NCBI RefSeq assembly: GCF_022811685.1
Contig: NZ_CP094532.1
Location: forward strand, 310,001 to 374,000
DNA length: 64,000 bases
Direction of reading: 5' to 3'
DNA from: Chryseobacterium suipulveris
GTDB lineage: Bacteria; Bacteroidota; Bacteroidia; Flavobacteriales; Weeksellaceae
Below are positions 1 to 8,289 of this stretch, piece by piece. Made by a program: the position numbers and the translations under genes. Within the stretch, counting starts at the first letter, position 1, and every line of letters starts with the position of its first letter. The notes beneath the pieces were generated by a model. The model was not told where the DNA came from, did not search any database, and worked only from the letters and a program-made list of their open reading frames with translations.

Positions 1-131
1 CGCTTTCTGCGGTTCTTGTCATGCAACTTGTAGAAGACCATTTCGGCGTGAAGATTAATCCGAGAGGTTTCCGAAGCATCACAACCGTAAACGAGTTGGT
101 GGAGGCAATTGGTAGAGAAAAGTTTGACTAA
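1..131 (+). CDS. Acyl/aminoacyl carrier protein, C-terminal part (cut by window edge)
   Basis: Only the last 42 codons are in the window; the frame opens at base 3 and stops with TAA at 129-131. The translation (LSAVLVMQLVEDHFGVKI, then SITTVNELVEAIGREKFD) has the third and fourth helices of an acyl or peptidyl carrier protein. The first two bases, CG, would complete a TCG serine codon exactly where the phosphopantetheine serine of the DSL motif is expected; this is inference because the codon is split by the edge. The stop overlaps the stop of the convergent GNAT gene by four bases. A carrier protein beside an adenylation enzyme suggests a DltA/DltC-like pair, although the two genes are on opposite strands. 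Confidence 0.72.
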   Translation, partial: LSAVLVMQLVEDHFGVKINPRGFRSITTVNELVEAIGREKFD

Positions 132-745
132 ATTTTTTTAAGCAAAATTAATTTTTTTACACAAGGATAAATTTTATTTTCTTGATTGTCAATCTCTAAA
201 GATTGAAATTTTGTAAATCCTATTTTTTCATAATATTCAATAGCAGAAATATTGTTTTCTAAGACATTGATATAAACATACTCATTAGAGATTTTGCTCA
301 TTTGCTCATTAATCATTTTTTTTGCAACCCCCATTCCGCGGGACTTTTCATCAACATAGATGTATTCTACAAAATCTTTATTTTCGGAAGTGTTTTTTAC
401 ATCGGGTAAACTATTTGCATTTTTTACGAAGTTTTCCAGGTGTTTTCTCTCCAACCAAATCGGAAACAATTCGCCCTTACTTTGGTAATAGTTGTGATTG
501 GTGAAAATTAATGAGCAACAACCCACAATTTGGTGATTTATCTCAGCAATAGAATAAGTATTCAAGGAAAGTTCGATATCTAAATTTTCATCGTCATTAA
601 GAAACTGGGTAAGATATCGCCTGGTGGTTTCTGTATCGCAACCAAATAGATTGTTAAAGGTGTTGGAATCAGAGGTTTTTTCAATCTCGATAATAGCGTT
701 TACAATAAAGGGAATGTCTTCTTTTGTGGCGTTTCTTACATTCAT
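128..745 (-). CDS. GNAT family N-acetyltransferase
   Basis: A 205-residue GNAT acyltransferase. The start (MNVRNATKEDIPFIV) is the usual beta-1/alpha-1 opening of the fold, and EKSRGMGVAKKM near residues 133-144 is the R-x-x-G-x-G/A acyl-CoA pyrophosphate-binding loop of motif A, followed by a typical C-terminal strand (NNISAIEYYEKIGFTKF). Its ATG overlaps the stop of the adenylation gene by an ATGA junction, so the two are translationally coupled. Being last in the polysaccharide operon, it may acylate a sugar or an amino acid made by its neighbour; the substrate cannot be read from sequence. Confidence 0.85.
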   Translation of the reverse strand: MNVRNATKEDIPFIVNAIIEIEKTSDSNTFNNLFGCDTETTRRYLTQFLNDDENLDIELSLNTYSIAEINHQIVGCCSLIFTNHNYYQSKGELFPIWLERKHLENFVKNANSLPDVKNTSENKDFVEYIYVDEKSRGMGVAKKMINEQMSKISNEYVYINVLENNISAIEYYEKIGFTKFQSLEIDNQENKIYPCVKKLILLKKI

Positions 746-2184
746 GATAACGTTTTTTTCAGGGCATTTCGGTCGGTTTTTCCGGAAGTGTTTTCCGGGA
801 ATTTCGCAATTTTGATTATTCTCGACGGGACTGCATAATCAGCCAGGTTTTTCCTGAGGTGGTTCAACAATTCCTGTTCGTCAATTGTTTCGCTGTTGAC
901 AAACATCACGAGTTCATCGTTGTCATTTTGGTCTTTGTGAACGACGGCTACACTTACTGCATTATTAAGAATTTGGTTGGCAAAGTATTCGATTTCCCCA
1001 AGTTCGATACGAAATCCGTTGATTTTTGCCTGAAAATCAATGCGGTTAAGGTAATAAAAATCCCCATCTTCATCCCGAAAACACCAGTCGCCGGTTTTGT
1101 ATAGTTTTTTATCTTCAATAATGATAAAGGTTTCTTTTGTTTTTTCGGGGTTTTTCCAATATTCTTTGGTCAGGAACTTTCCGGAGAGCAGCAGTTCTCC
1201 TTCTGAATCTTCATTATTCAGGAAGCTCATTTCGCTGTCGGTCATTGATTTGCCGATGCAGATGATCCCATTTCTGTCCTTTAGCGGATTTTCGATTTTG
1301 TAGTGGGTGCAGAAAATGGTGTTTTCAGTAGGACCATAAACATTGTAGAGATTCGCATTTGGCACAAAACCTTTCCAGTTTTCAATCTGTTTAGTCAGTA
1401 ACGCTTCACCGCAGAACAAATTCAGTCGCAAACTGTTGTTCTTGATTTCAGGATCAAGATAAGGAATGATGAGGTTTAAGATGCTTGGAACCATCAATGC
1501 AACGGTAATTTCGTTGGCTTCAAGCAGATCGAGAATCTGTAGATATTTGGTTTCCTTTTTATGGAGGGTAACCACGGTAGAACCGTACATCCAGGGAATC
1601 AGATAGCTCATTACCGACAGATCAAAAGTAAGCTCAAACATCTGCAAAACCTTGTCTTCCGGCGTCAGTTTTCCGAAAGTGGTTTCAAATGATTTTGTGA
1701 AATAGTAAAGGTTTGAAAACGTGATCGGAACTCCTTTCGGATTGCCTGTACTTCCCGAAGTAAAGAGGATGTAAGCGTTTTCAGATAATAAGAAATCCTT
1801 TGGTTTCGAGAGTTCCAGGTCAAATATCTGTTTCGAATCCGCGCAGGTTACTCCAAAATCTTCCTCAAAATCTACAGAAGTCAGAATGAGCTTTATTTCT
1901 GCCTGCTCGATTGCGCTCAGGTTTTTACTTAAAGGAAAATCTGGATGAATCGGAACATAAGTTCTACCTTCAAACCAAACCGCTAAAATTGAAGCGTACA
2001 TATAAACATCATCTGTCAGGTAAATCCCAATATTTTTGGACTCGATATCTTTTATTTGATGACGAATATTTTCGGAAAGCTGCAGTATTTCTCTGTAGGA
2101 ATACGTTTTTCCATCAGTCTTAATGCAGGCATTTTCTCTATTTTTAATAAAAGAAGAGTAAAGTTTTTCGATAAATCCGTTCAT
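742..2184 (-). CDS. Stand-alone amino-acid adenylation enzyme (DltA-like AMP-dependent ligase)
   Basis: A 480-residue ANL-superfamily adenylation domain with no fused carrier or condensation domain. Visible core motifs: P-loop LFTSGSTGNPKGV (about 140-152), FDLSVM (187-192), NVYGPTE (281-287), YKTGDW (362-367), the hinge region NRIDF...GFRIELGEIE (380-399) and the A10 lysine in NTSGKTDRN (about 469). The Asp in FDLS is the residue that binds the alpha-amino group in amino-acid-activating members, so the substrate is probably an amino acid rather than a fatty acid (family knowledge plus inference). It is coupled by 4-base overlaps to genes on both sides. A carrier protein ends 611 bases away. 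The likely role is aminoacyl decoration of the surface glycan. Confidence 0.85.
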   Translation of the reverse strand: MNGFIEKLYSSFIKNRENACIKTDGKTYSYREILQLSENIRHQIKDIESKNIGIYLTDDVYMYASILAVWFEGRTYVPIHPDFPLSKNLSAIEQAEIKLILTSVDFEEDFGVTCADSKQIFDLELSKPKDFLLSENAYILFTSGSTGNPKGVPITFSNLYYFTKSFETTFGKLTPEDKVLQMFELTFDLSVMSYLIPWMYGSTVVTLHKKETKYLQILDLLEANEITVALMVPSILNLIIPYLDPEIKNNSLRLNLFCGEALLTKQIENWKGFVPNANLYNVYGPTENTIFCTHYKIENPLKDRNGIICIGKSMTDSEMSFLNNEDSEGELLLSGKFLTKEYWKNPEKTKETFIIIEDKKLYKTGDWCFRDEDGDFYYLNRIDFQAKINGFRIELGEIEYFANQILNNAVSVAVVHKDQNDNDELVMFVNSETIDEQELLNHLRKNLADYAVPSRIIKIAKFPENTSGKTDRNALKKTLS

Positions 2185-3332
2185 TTTTTTTCTAAAATTT
2201 TTATGATCTGCCCATAGATTTTTTCATTATCAAACTTTTCCGCTGCGTGCTGATTGTTTGTTTTTACCTGTTTAACGAATTCGTTGTCGATTAGTAAGCG
2301 CTCCATTCCCTTTGCGAGTTCCTGCGGATCATAATTGACGATAATTCCGTTTTCGCCGTCGGTCATCATTTCTTTTACCCCACCTGCATTGGTAGCAACA
2401 ATCGGTTTTTCCAGAATCAGCGCCTCGCCAATCACGAGCGGATAAGCTTCTGATTGAGAGGGAAGCACATAGAAATCGGCTTTTTTAAGGTAAGGATAAG
2501 GATTGCTCACCGGGTTTTTGATGATAAAAGAATCCTGAAGATTATATTTTTTAATCAACTGTTGAAGGTTTTCCTTTTCCTGACCATCGCCGAAAACAAA
2601 GACTTTATGCTTTAACCCTTTTTCCATCAGGATTTTGTGGGCTTCGATCAGGATGTGGTTTCCCTTTCTCGGAATGAGCCGTCCAAGTGAGATAAATACG
2701 GGATATGTGGTTTCGAAATCTACGGGAAATTCGTTTGATTTCTGAAGAATTAATTGGTGTTCGAAGGGGTTGTAAACTACTTCTCCGTTCGGGAATTCTT
2801 CACCATAAACTTCTTTAATGATATTTCTTGTTTGTTGCGACACGAAAACCGCGGTGTCCATTTGCTGAAGCTGCCGGATTATTTTCTTCTTTTCTTCCTC
2901 GGTTGCTGCAGAATCCCGGATATCGGCGTGGAACCAACCAATTTTCTTTGAATTATTAAAAGGACTTTTCAATAGTGCTTCAAATTCGGTATTGGTAAAT
3001 GCGATTTCTACATCAGGTTTCGTGCTGATCTTTTTGCTGATCAGTTGGGGAAAGCGGTCAAACATCATCAGTTTCATTCTTCGTAAAACCAACTGGAATT
3101 TTTGGAGTAGTGCGTTTCGGGATAATTGTTCCCTGCCTTTTGCTAAAGTAAATACCTTCACATGAGCGGGAATAAGCGGGATCATTTCTCCCTGACTCAT
3201 ATTTAGGAGTAGAGAAATATCAAATTTTTCCGCCGGAATATTCTTCATGATATCGCACATCACTTTCTGTACTCCACCGGTTTCCATGGAGCGAAGGCGA
3301 AAGAGGAGTTTTATTTTCTTAGAATCGGACAT
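2181..3332 (-). CDS. Glycosyltransferase family 4-type (GT-B fold)
   Basis: A 383-residue GT-B glycosyltransferase. The N-terminal half carries the loop ETGGVQKVMCDI, typical of GT4 proteins such as CapM and WbbZ types. The C-terminal nucleotide-sugar domain (about 190-360) holds FISLGRLIPRKGNHILIEA and the E-x7-E region SEAYPLVIGEALILEKPIV. No membrane segment is apparent, so it should act at the cytoplasmic face during repeat-unit assembly. Its stop overlaps the adenylation gene ATG by four bases and its own start lies two bases after the next upstream gene. The sugar donor is unknown. Confidence 0.88.
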   Translation of the reverse strand: MSDSKKIKLLFRLRSMETGGVQKVMCDIMKNIPAEKFDISLLLNMSQGEMIPLIPAHVKVFTLAKGREQLSRNALLQKFQLVLRRMKLMMFDRFPQLISKKISTKPDVEIAFTNTEFEALLKSPFNNSKKIGWFHADIRDSAATEEEKKKIIRQLQQMDTAVFVSQQTRNIIKEVYGEEFPNGEVVYNPFEHQLILQKSNEFPVDFETTYPVFISLGRLIPRKGNHILIEAHKILMEKGLKHKVFVFGDGQEKENLQQLIKKYNLQDSFIIKNPVSNPYPYLKKADFYVLPSQSEAYPLVIGEALILEKPIVATNAGGVKEMMTDGENGIIVNYDPQELAKGMERLLIDNEFVKQVKTNNQHAAEKFDNEKIYGQIIKILEKK

Positions 3333-3334
3333 AA

Positions 3335-4162
3335 TTAATGGCGACGAAACAACAATTTGATTTTTTGCTTCAATCGGTACGGAATCGAATTCTGATACTC
3401 GAGCAAGTTGTAAATTTCTTCCGGGTCTGTAAACTCTTTAGGAACTTTTTGCCCATTAACTGCTTTGATATTTCTTCGTTTCAAGGCATCAAATATCACT
3501 TTTGCAAAATTGGTTTTGGCTTTGCTCTTAGAAGAATCTTGTGAAATTCCCATTGAATGACGACGGTACAGATACATGTTTTCTTTGATGAAAATAGGAT
3601 TTCCATGCTCCAAAACTTTTAGGTATAAATCCTGGTCAACTGCCGATTTCAACTCCGGGTTGATGCCTTCGGTTTTGTCGTAAGCACTTTTCCGGAAGGT
3701 GAAGAAAGCGTTCATCTGAATCGGGCAGTTGAAAAAGTACTTGTCGTTGTAAACCTGCTTGATTTTTTTGTAGTCACTTACGGGTTTTAAGTCACCGTCA
3801 CAGAACATAATTTTGGAGTAAGTACCAACGATTTTATCCGAAGTATATTCTGAAAGTGACCGCTCAACAGCATGTGCGGTTACTGCGTCGTCCGGATCGA
3901 GGAATCCGCAAAATTCTCCGGTTGCGTGTTCCAGGGTTTTTCTTTTGGTAAAGCCACAACCTTTGTTTACTTCATTCTTTAGCAAAATAAACCTTGGATC
4001 GTCTTTGATCAGTTCAGAAATAATTTCTACGGAATTGTCCGTTGAGGCGTCATCCACAATAATCGCTTCCCAGTTTTTGTAGGTTTGCGCGATGATTGAA
4101 TCGAAACATTCCTTAAAATATTTCCCGTTATTGTAATTGGCAATAAGAAAAGAAAATTTCAT
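3335..4162 (-). CDS. Glycosyltransferase family 2
   Basis: A GT-A glycosyltransferase of about 275 residues. It shows the GT2 N-terminus MKFSFLIANYNNGKYF, the VDDAS nucleotide-binding loop and the metal-binding DPDD in CGFLDPDDA. I chose the ATG at 4160-4162 because GGAG lies eight bases upstream (a good ribosome-binding site) and because the family normally starts at MKFSFLIANYNNG; an in-frame ATG at 4172-4174 would add four residues. A TATCTTTG -7 element on the minus strand (4182-4189) suggests that a transcript can start almost at this gene. It belongs to the polysaccharide assembly set. Confidence 0.87.
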   Translation of the reverse strand: MKFSFLIANYNNGKYFKECFDSIIAQTYKNWEAIIVDDASTDNSVEIISELIKDDPRFILLKNEVNKGCGFTKRKTLEHATGEFCGFLDPDDAVTAHAVERSLSEYTSDKIVGTYSKIMFCDGDLKPVSDYKKIKQVYNDKYFFNCPIQMNAFFTFRKSAYDKTEGINPELKSAVDQDLYLKVLEHGNPIFIKENMYLYRRHSMGISQDSSKSKAKTNFAKVIFDALKRRNIKAVNGQKVPKEFTDPEEIYNLLEYQNSIPYRLKQKIKLLFRRH

Positions 4163-4181
4163 CTGTGTCTCCATTGTTTTA

Positions 4182-4189
4182 CAAAGATA
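4182..4189 (-). promoter_or_regulatory. Promoter -7 element (TATCTTTG) for the GT2 gene
   Basis: The minus strand reads TATCTTTG, a full match to the Bacteroidota -7 consensus TAnnTTTG. No TTTG is found at the expected 19-base spacing, so only the -7 half is supported. The start site would fall near 4175, giving a very short leader. Confidence 0.45.
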
Positions 4190-4270
4190 GCGGGTTTTTC
4201 AGAATAAGTTGGACGGAACAAAAAATTAACTGAAATTTGCCAATTCAGGGATCATCCCAAAAATTGATTA

Positions 4271-5092
4271 ATGAAAAAACTCATCATCAACGCCGACGAC
4301 TTTGGATTCACTTTGGGAGCAAACCAGGCGATTTTTAAAGCACATACCGAAGGTTATCTTACTCACGCAAGTTTAATGGCGAATACGGAATATTTCGAGG
4401 ATGCGGTAAGTTTATTGCCACAATGTCACGGGTTGAAAATTGGCGTACACGTCACCTTAACCTGCGGAAAATCGTTGGCAAAGGAAAGTGTTTTGGAAAA
4501 GAATGACAATTTGGACTATACTTTTGTACAGTTACTTTTGATGAGAAAATCGGCCTCTGTTCTGAAATCGATTGAAAATGAGGTTGAAGCACAGATTCTG
4601 AAAATCAAAGAGCAGGGAATCGAAATCAGCCATATCGACGGTCACGAACATATCCACATCATCCCCTCCATCAACAAAATTGTTCGTCGGCTCGCCAAGA
4701 AATACCAGATTGAGAGAGTTCGCGAGATTAATGAAAATTTCTTTGAAAGTTTACGGTTCAACAGAAAAAACACCACGGTTGCCAATATCATCAAGTTATT
4801 ATTGCTGAAGACACTTTCCCTTTTTAATGAAAAAAGCAGCAGTGTGGGATTTTACTCGATGCTCAACACCTGCAATATCACTGCAGAAAATCTGTTCCCT
4901 TTTCTCGACAAAAGCAAGCGGTACAACACTGTGGAAGTGATGCTGCATCCCAGTATTATCGGTGCGGATTCAAACGAATATCTCCAAACTTTGGCGCCGA
5001 GATTCAGAACTTTTATTAATGATGAAACTCGGACAGAAGAGTTTGAACTGTGCTTCAATAAAGAATTTGAGAACTACTTAAAACTTGTATAG
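4271..5092 (+). CDS. YdjC/ChbG-family carbohydrate deacetylase
   Basis: A 273-residue protein of the YdjC (ChbG/HpnK) family, metal-dependent deacetylases that remove acetyl groups from N-acetylated sugars. The hallmark N-terminal INADDFGFT (metal-binding Asp-Asp) is present at residues 5-13, and the second metal cluster appears as HIDGHEHIHIIP near 125-136, with a later conserved HPS (VMLHPSIIG). It sits on the plus strand, divergent from the flanking glycosyltransferase operon, with the GTG-start methyltransferase 85 bases downstream. A role in trimming an N-acetyl group of the surface glycan or its lipid-linked precursor is inferred from context. Confidence 0.85.
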   Translation: MKKLIINADDFGFTLGANQAIFKAHTEGYLTHASLMANTEYFEDAVSLLPQCHGLKIGVHVTLTCGKSLAKESVLEKNDNLDYTFVQLLLMRKSASVLKSIENEVEAQILKIKEQGIEISHIDGHEHIHIIPSINKIVRRLAKKYQIERVREINENFFESLRFNRKNTTVANIIKLLLLKTLSLFNEKSSSVGFYSMLNTCNITAENLFPFLDKSKRYNTVEVMLHPSIIGADSNEYLQTLAPRFRTFINDETRTEEFELCFNKEFENYLKLV

Positions 5093-5152
5093 AAATAATC
5101 TTCAAAACGATTGTGCGCCAACAATATTTGGCGGATTTTGAAAAGCATTTCC

Positions 5153-5160
5153 TATTTTTG
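5153..5160 (+). promoter_or_regulatory. Promoter -7 element (TATTTTTG)
   Basis: TATTTTTG fits TAnnTTTG exactly and lies 16 bases before the GTG start at 5177. A TTTG occurs at 5127-5130, but the spacing is 22 rather than 19, so this is a partial match. Confidence 0.45.
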
Positions 5161-5176
5161 CCACAAATAAAACACA

Positions 5177-5947
5177 GTGGGCGAAATAGCGAGAATTTCA
5201 AAGACATTTGTAGGTTACCTGAAAAGACCCGACCTCTATCCTGAACTGGGCAGAAAAATCATTAAGAACATTTTCAACAGAAAAGGTGCTTTTAGGGGAA
5301 AAGAAAAAACTAATTCTTGGGCATCGGCAATTGCAGTTTCACAGCAGGAAGCAGTGTCGAAACTTTTTGGCGTCGAGATGAAATCATTTTCAGAACTTTT
5401 TCCCAATGAACTTTCAACCGCAAATCAAAAGGAAAAGGAATGTCCGATCAAAATGGGTGGAGCAGGAGCTTTGGAACTGATCTATTATGCCTGCGAATTT
5501 ACGCAGGCGAAAAATGTAGTTGAAACTGGGGTTGCTTACGGTTGGTCTTCCTTCGCTGCATTGCTTTCTTTAACAAAAAGAAACGGAACGCTTTACAGTT
5601 CGGATATGCCCTATTTGGGACAAAACGGTGATCAGTACGTTGGGTATGTTGTACCTGAAAACCTCAAAAAAAATTGGAAACTTTTTCGCCACGCCGATCG
5701 GGAATCTTTACCTAAAATTTTCGGTGAAACTCCTGAGTTTGATGTGGTACACTATGATTCCGACAAAGCTTATGAAGGGATGAGTTGGGCGTACTCGCAA
5801 CTTTACCCAAGATTAAGAAAGGGTGGAGTATTCATCAGCGACGATATCAACGACAATTCGGCGTTCCAGGATTTCTGTGAAAAGAATGGAATTGAGCCAA
5901 CTGTGGTGGATTTTGAGGGGAAGTTTGTGGGGGTTTTTGTGAAGTAG
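5177..5947 (+). CDS. Class I SAM-dependent methyltransferase (Methyltransf_24 type), GTG start
   Basis: A 256-residue methyltransferase. NVVETGVAYGWSSFAALLSL (about 113-132) is the SAM-binding motif I in the form found in the Methyltransf_24 group used in polysaccharide and secondary metabolism; FDVVHYDSDKAYEGM and GGVFISDDI are the following motifs. The start must be GTG at 5177: an in-frame TAA lies three codons upstream and no ATG occurs until far inside the protein. The 3' end overlaps the convergent membrane-protein gene by about 100 bases. The methyl acceptor is unknown; a sugar hydroxyl of the glycan is likely from context. Confidence 0.82.
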   Translation: MGEIARISKTFVGYLKRPDLYPELGRKIIKNIFNRKGAFRGKEKTNSWASAIAVSQQEAVSKLFGVEMKSFSELFPNELSTANQKEKECPIKMGGAGALELIYYACEFTQAKNVVETGVAYGWSSFAALLSLTKRNGTLYSSDMPYLGQNGDQYVGYVVPENLKKNWKLFRHADRESLPKIFGETPEFDVVHYDSDKAYEGMSWAYSQLYPRLRKGGVFISDDINDNSAFQDFCEKNGIEPTVVDFEGKFVGVFVK

Positions 5948-6326
5948 TTTGAGGTACTTTTGGGGATGAATACAATAGATATGTCAGAATATTTGCAGCC
6001 AGTATTCCAATTGCCAAGTAGGCCATAATCCTTTTTACAATATCAGTACTCCGTATCAAAAGTAGAAATAAAAGCAAGAAGAAAACAGCGCTTTTTATCC
6101 GGATATTGTGATCTATTGAAATCTGGTAGTAGCTAATCCAAATTCCTATGAGCGAGGTGCTCATGATGACTATTAGAAATAAATCATATTTTCCAATATT
6201 TTTTTGTAATCCATGAAGAGTTTTGCCACCTAAAAACAGTATTGCAACTGAAGCAAAATAGTGGATATAATCAGGAATATTAAGTATTTTCTTATGATTA
6301 AGGGCATTACGTTGCATTTTTAGCAT
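5847..6326 (-). CDS. Small hypothetical membrane protein, 3' end antisense to a methyltransferase
   Basis: A 159-residue protein that I do not recognise. Residues 18-34, 48-66, 77-91 and 99-118 are hydrophobic and look like four membrane helices (for example AVFFLLLFLLLI). The last 35 residues are low-complexity, rich in Pro, Gln and Thr (PQTTSQKPPQTSPQNPPQ), and are encoded opposite the end of the convergent methyltransferase gene, so this tail may be a read-through extension rather than a conserved part. The gene fills the space between two polysaccharide genes and ends five bases before the start side of the upstream GT2 stop. Real, but with an uncertain C-terminus. Confidence 0.55.
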   Translation of the reverse strand: MLKMQRNALNHKKILNIPDYIHYFASVAILFLGGKTLHGLQKNIGKYDLFLIVIMSTSLIGIWISYYQISIDHNIRIKSAVFFLLLFLLLIRSTDIVKRIMAYLAIGILAANILTYLLYSSPKVPQTTSQKPPQTSPQNPPQLAQFHSFHRNPGTPNCR

Positions 6327-6331
6327 AATTT

Positions 6332-7276
6332 CTACGAAAATAAATTTTTCCGAAAGTTAATATTATACAGCCCGCTCCTGATACTCCTGAAATCAGTCGC
6401 TAAATATTTCAAAATCATTCCCCATTTTCTTAGGAAAGAAGAGTTGGCAATCTCGAAGCTGCGGTGCATTCGGGTAATGTGGAGCAGTTCGTCTTTTGGC
6501 ATATTCGGTTCTTTTTCTGCCCAGTTTTTCAGGTGGTTCCACAGAAGAACTCTTGTTGATGCAGGTTTGATCTTTCCCGAATCTACCTGCGAAATCCTGT
6601 TGCTTTCGTGTACACCGCGAACTGCGACCGGCTTGTCGAGAATTCCCGGATAAAGATTAGCATAAAAAGCAAGCCGCATCAAAAAATCCGTGTCCTGATG
6701 GAGTTTAAGGTCGGTCTTCATCAACGCATCCATTTTTTCTAATGCAGATTTTCTGATGGTTAAACCATCTACGCTGAACAAACCGAAACTTCCGCGCAGT
6801 CCGATCAGTCCGGGAAAAACATCTTTTGGTGGATGTGGTTGATAAACAGTTGTCAGTTTTTCCTGATAAATGTGGTAAAACTGTTCCTTTGCTTTTTCGG
6901 AATGATAATGAACCCCGATTGCACCGTAAACCCCGTCAACTTCAGGTTTCTTAAAAATCTCCTTTTCTGCATCGAAACGGTTGGGAAGAAAAAAATCATC
7001 CGCATCCAGAAAGGCAATGAATTCGCAAGTGGCGTTTCTCATTCCCAAATTCCTGCTTTCACCCGCTCCGTGATTTCCTTTGTCGGGATGCTGTAAAAGT
7101 TTGACCCGCAAATCGTGGGTTTTTGCAAGCTTTTCGCAAACCTCCAAAGCATTGTCGGGAGATTTATCCTCTATCAAAATCACTTCAGCGACTTCGTCGA
7201 ACTGCAAAGCAGATTCCACCGCTTGTGTAACGTATTTTTCGGCATTGTAAACAGGAATGATGACGGAGATTTTCAT
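6332..7276 (-). CDS. Glycosyltransferase family 2 (paralogue 1 of 3)
   Basis: A 314-residue GT2 enzyme with MKISVIIPVYNAEKYV at the start, the acidic loop LIEDKSPD, and the metal-binding DADD in IAFLDADDFFLPNRF (about 92-106). It is clearly paralogous to the next upstream gene (7330-8262) and to 15372-16313: all share GxGxxRNLGM-like motifs, the DADD...LPNRF segment and a C-terminal VAVRGVHESNRIS-type signature. A soluble cytoplasmic enzyme is expected. Three copies in one locus suggest successive additions of similar sugars. Confidence 0.9.
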   Translation of the reverse strand: MKISVIIPVYNAEKYVTQAVESALQFDEVAEVILIEDKSPDNALEVCEKLAKTHDLRVKLLQHPDKGNHGAGESRNLGMRNATCEFIAFLDADDFFLPNRFDAEKEIFKKPEVDGVYGAIGVHYHSEKAKEQFYHIYQEKLTTVYQPHPPKDVFPGLIGLRGSFGLFSVDGLTIRKSALEKMDALMKTDLKLHQDTDFLMRLAFYANLYPGILDKPVAVRGVHESNRISQVDSGKIKPASTRVLLWNHLKNWAEKEPNMPKDELLHITRMHRSFEIANSSFLRKWGMILKYLATDFRSIRSGLYNINFRKNLFS

Positions 7277-7329
7277 TGTGTTTTTGTTTTATTCCTCCTT
7301 TAAGGATTTCAAATCTTTGAAGGATTGAT

Positions 7330-8262
7330 TTACCGCTTCAAATAAGTAAACCGGTATCTTGTTTTCAAGATTTTCGGTTTTCTTAAAGAGGAAAAAAGTA
7401 AGTCCAAATATTTTCCGAAACCCTTTTTCAAAGATAGTTCAAATGATTTTTTCTTTAGAAATATATGTTCACGAAATTCCTTTTTGATGTCCCTGTTCTT
7501 TGACCACTCACTAATCGAATTCCAGAGTAGGAATTGACGCTGGTTGTATTTCTCTGAATAGAGTTTGATTTTCGTGATACGGTTATCATCATGGACTCCA
7601 CGAATTGCGACGGCTTTCTCGATGTTTCCCGACTTTAAATTACAGTGATAAGACAATTTAATGATGAAATCCGAATCCTGATGAACACGAAGATTTTCAT
7701 TAAATTCTAAATTATTCTTTCTAATGCTCTCCGTTCGCACCGTTAAACCATTAAGGTGAAAAAAAGTTCCGAAATCATTAGTCAAACCAAGCAAACCATA
7801 GAAAACCTCTTTTCCTTCCGCATGTTTTTTTACGGTAGTAAGATCGGTGTCCTTGAATTTTTCCTTAAACTCTTCTTTGCCTTTTTCTGAAAGAAACTCT
7901 GTTCCAATTGCGTTGAAAACGCCTTCTATTTTTGGATCCTTGAAGAGCTCTTTTTCGGCCTCAAAACGGTTCGGGAGATAATAATCGTCGGCATCCAAAA
8001 AGGCGATAAATTCCTGTGTAGCTTTTTCTAAACCTAAATTTCTCGTTGCTCCCGCTCCGTGATTTCCTTTGTCTGGATGTTGGAAGAGTTTTACTTTGGG
8101 ATATTCCGTTGCCAATGTCTTGCAGAGTTCCAGAGAATGATCGGTAGAACAATCCTCGATAAGGAGTATTTCCTGAACTTCTTCAATTTGAACCACGGAT
8201 TCCACTGCTTTTCTTAGAAAAGCTGCTGCATTGTAAACAGGGATGATTACGGATATTTTCAT
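7330..8262 (-). CDS. Glycosyltransferase family 2 (paralogue 2 of 3)
   Basis: A 310-residue GT2 enzyme: MKISVIIPVYNAAAFL, LIEDCSTD, and the catalytic metal site in IAFLDADDYYLPNRF. The central and C-terminal parts (VAIRGVHDDNRIT) align well with both paralogues in the locus. It lies 53 bases upstream of paralogue 1 in the same direction and 27 bases downstream of asnB, so all are probably one transcript. Substrates are unknown. Confidence 0.9.
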   Translation of the reverse strand: MKISVIIPVYNAAAFLRKAVESVVQIEEVQEILLIEDCSTDHSLELCKTLATEYPKVKLFQHPDKGNHGAGATRNLGLEKATQEFIAFLDADDYYLPNRFEAEKELFKDPKIEGVFNAIGTEFLSEKGKEEFKEKFKDTDLTTVKKHAEGKEVFYGLLGLTNDFGTFFHLNGLTVRTESIRKNNLEFNENLRVHQDSDFIIKLSYHCNLKSGNIEKAVAIRGVHDDNRITKIKLYSEKYNQRQFLLWNSISEWSKNRDIKKEFREHIFLKKKSFELSLKKGFGKYLDLLFSSLRKPKILKTRYRFTYLKR

Positions 8263-8289
8263 AGTTCAATCCTTGGAGTAGCGACGAAG

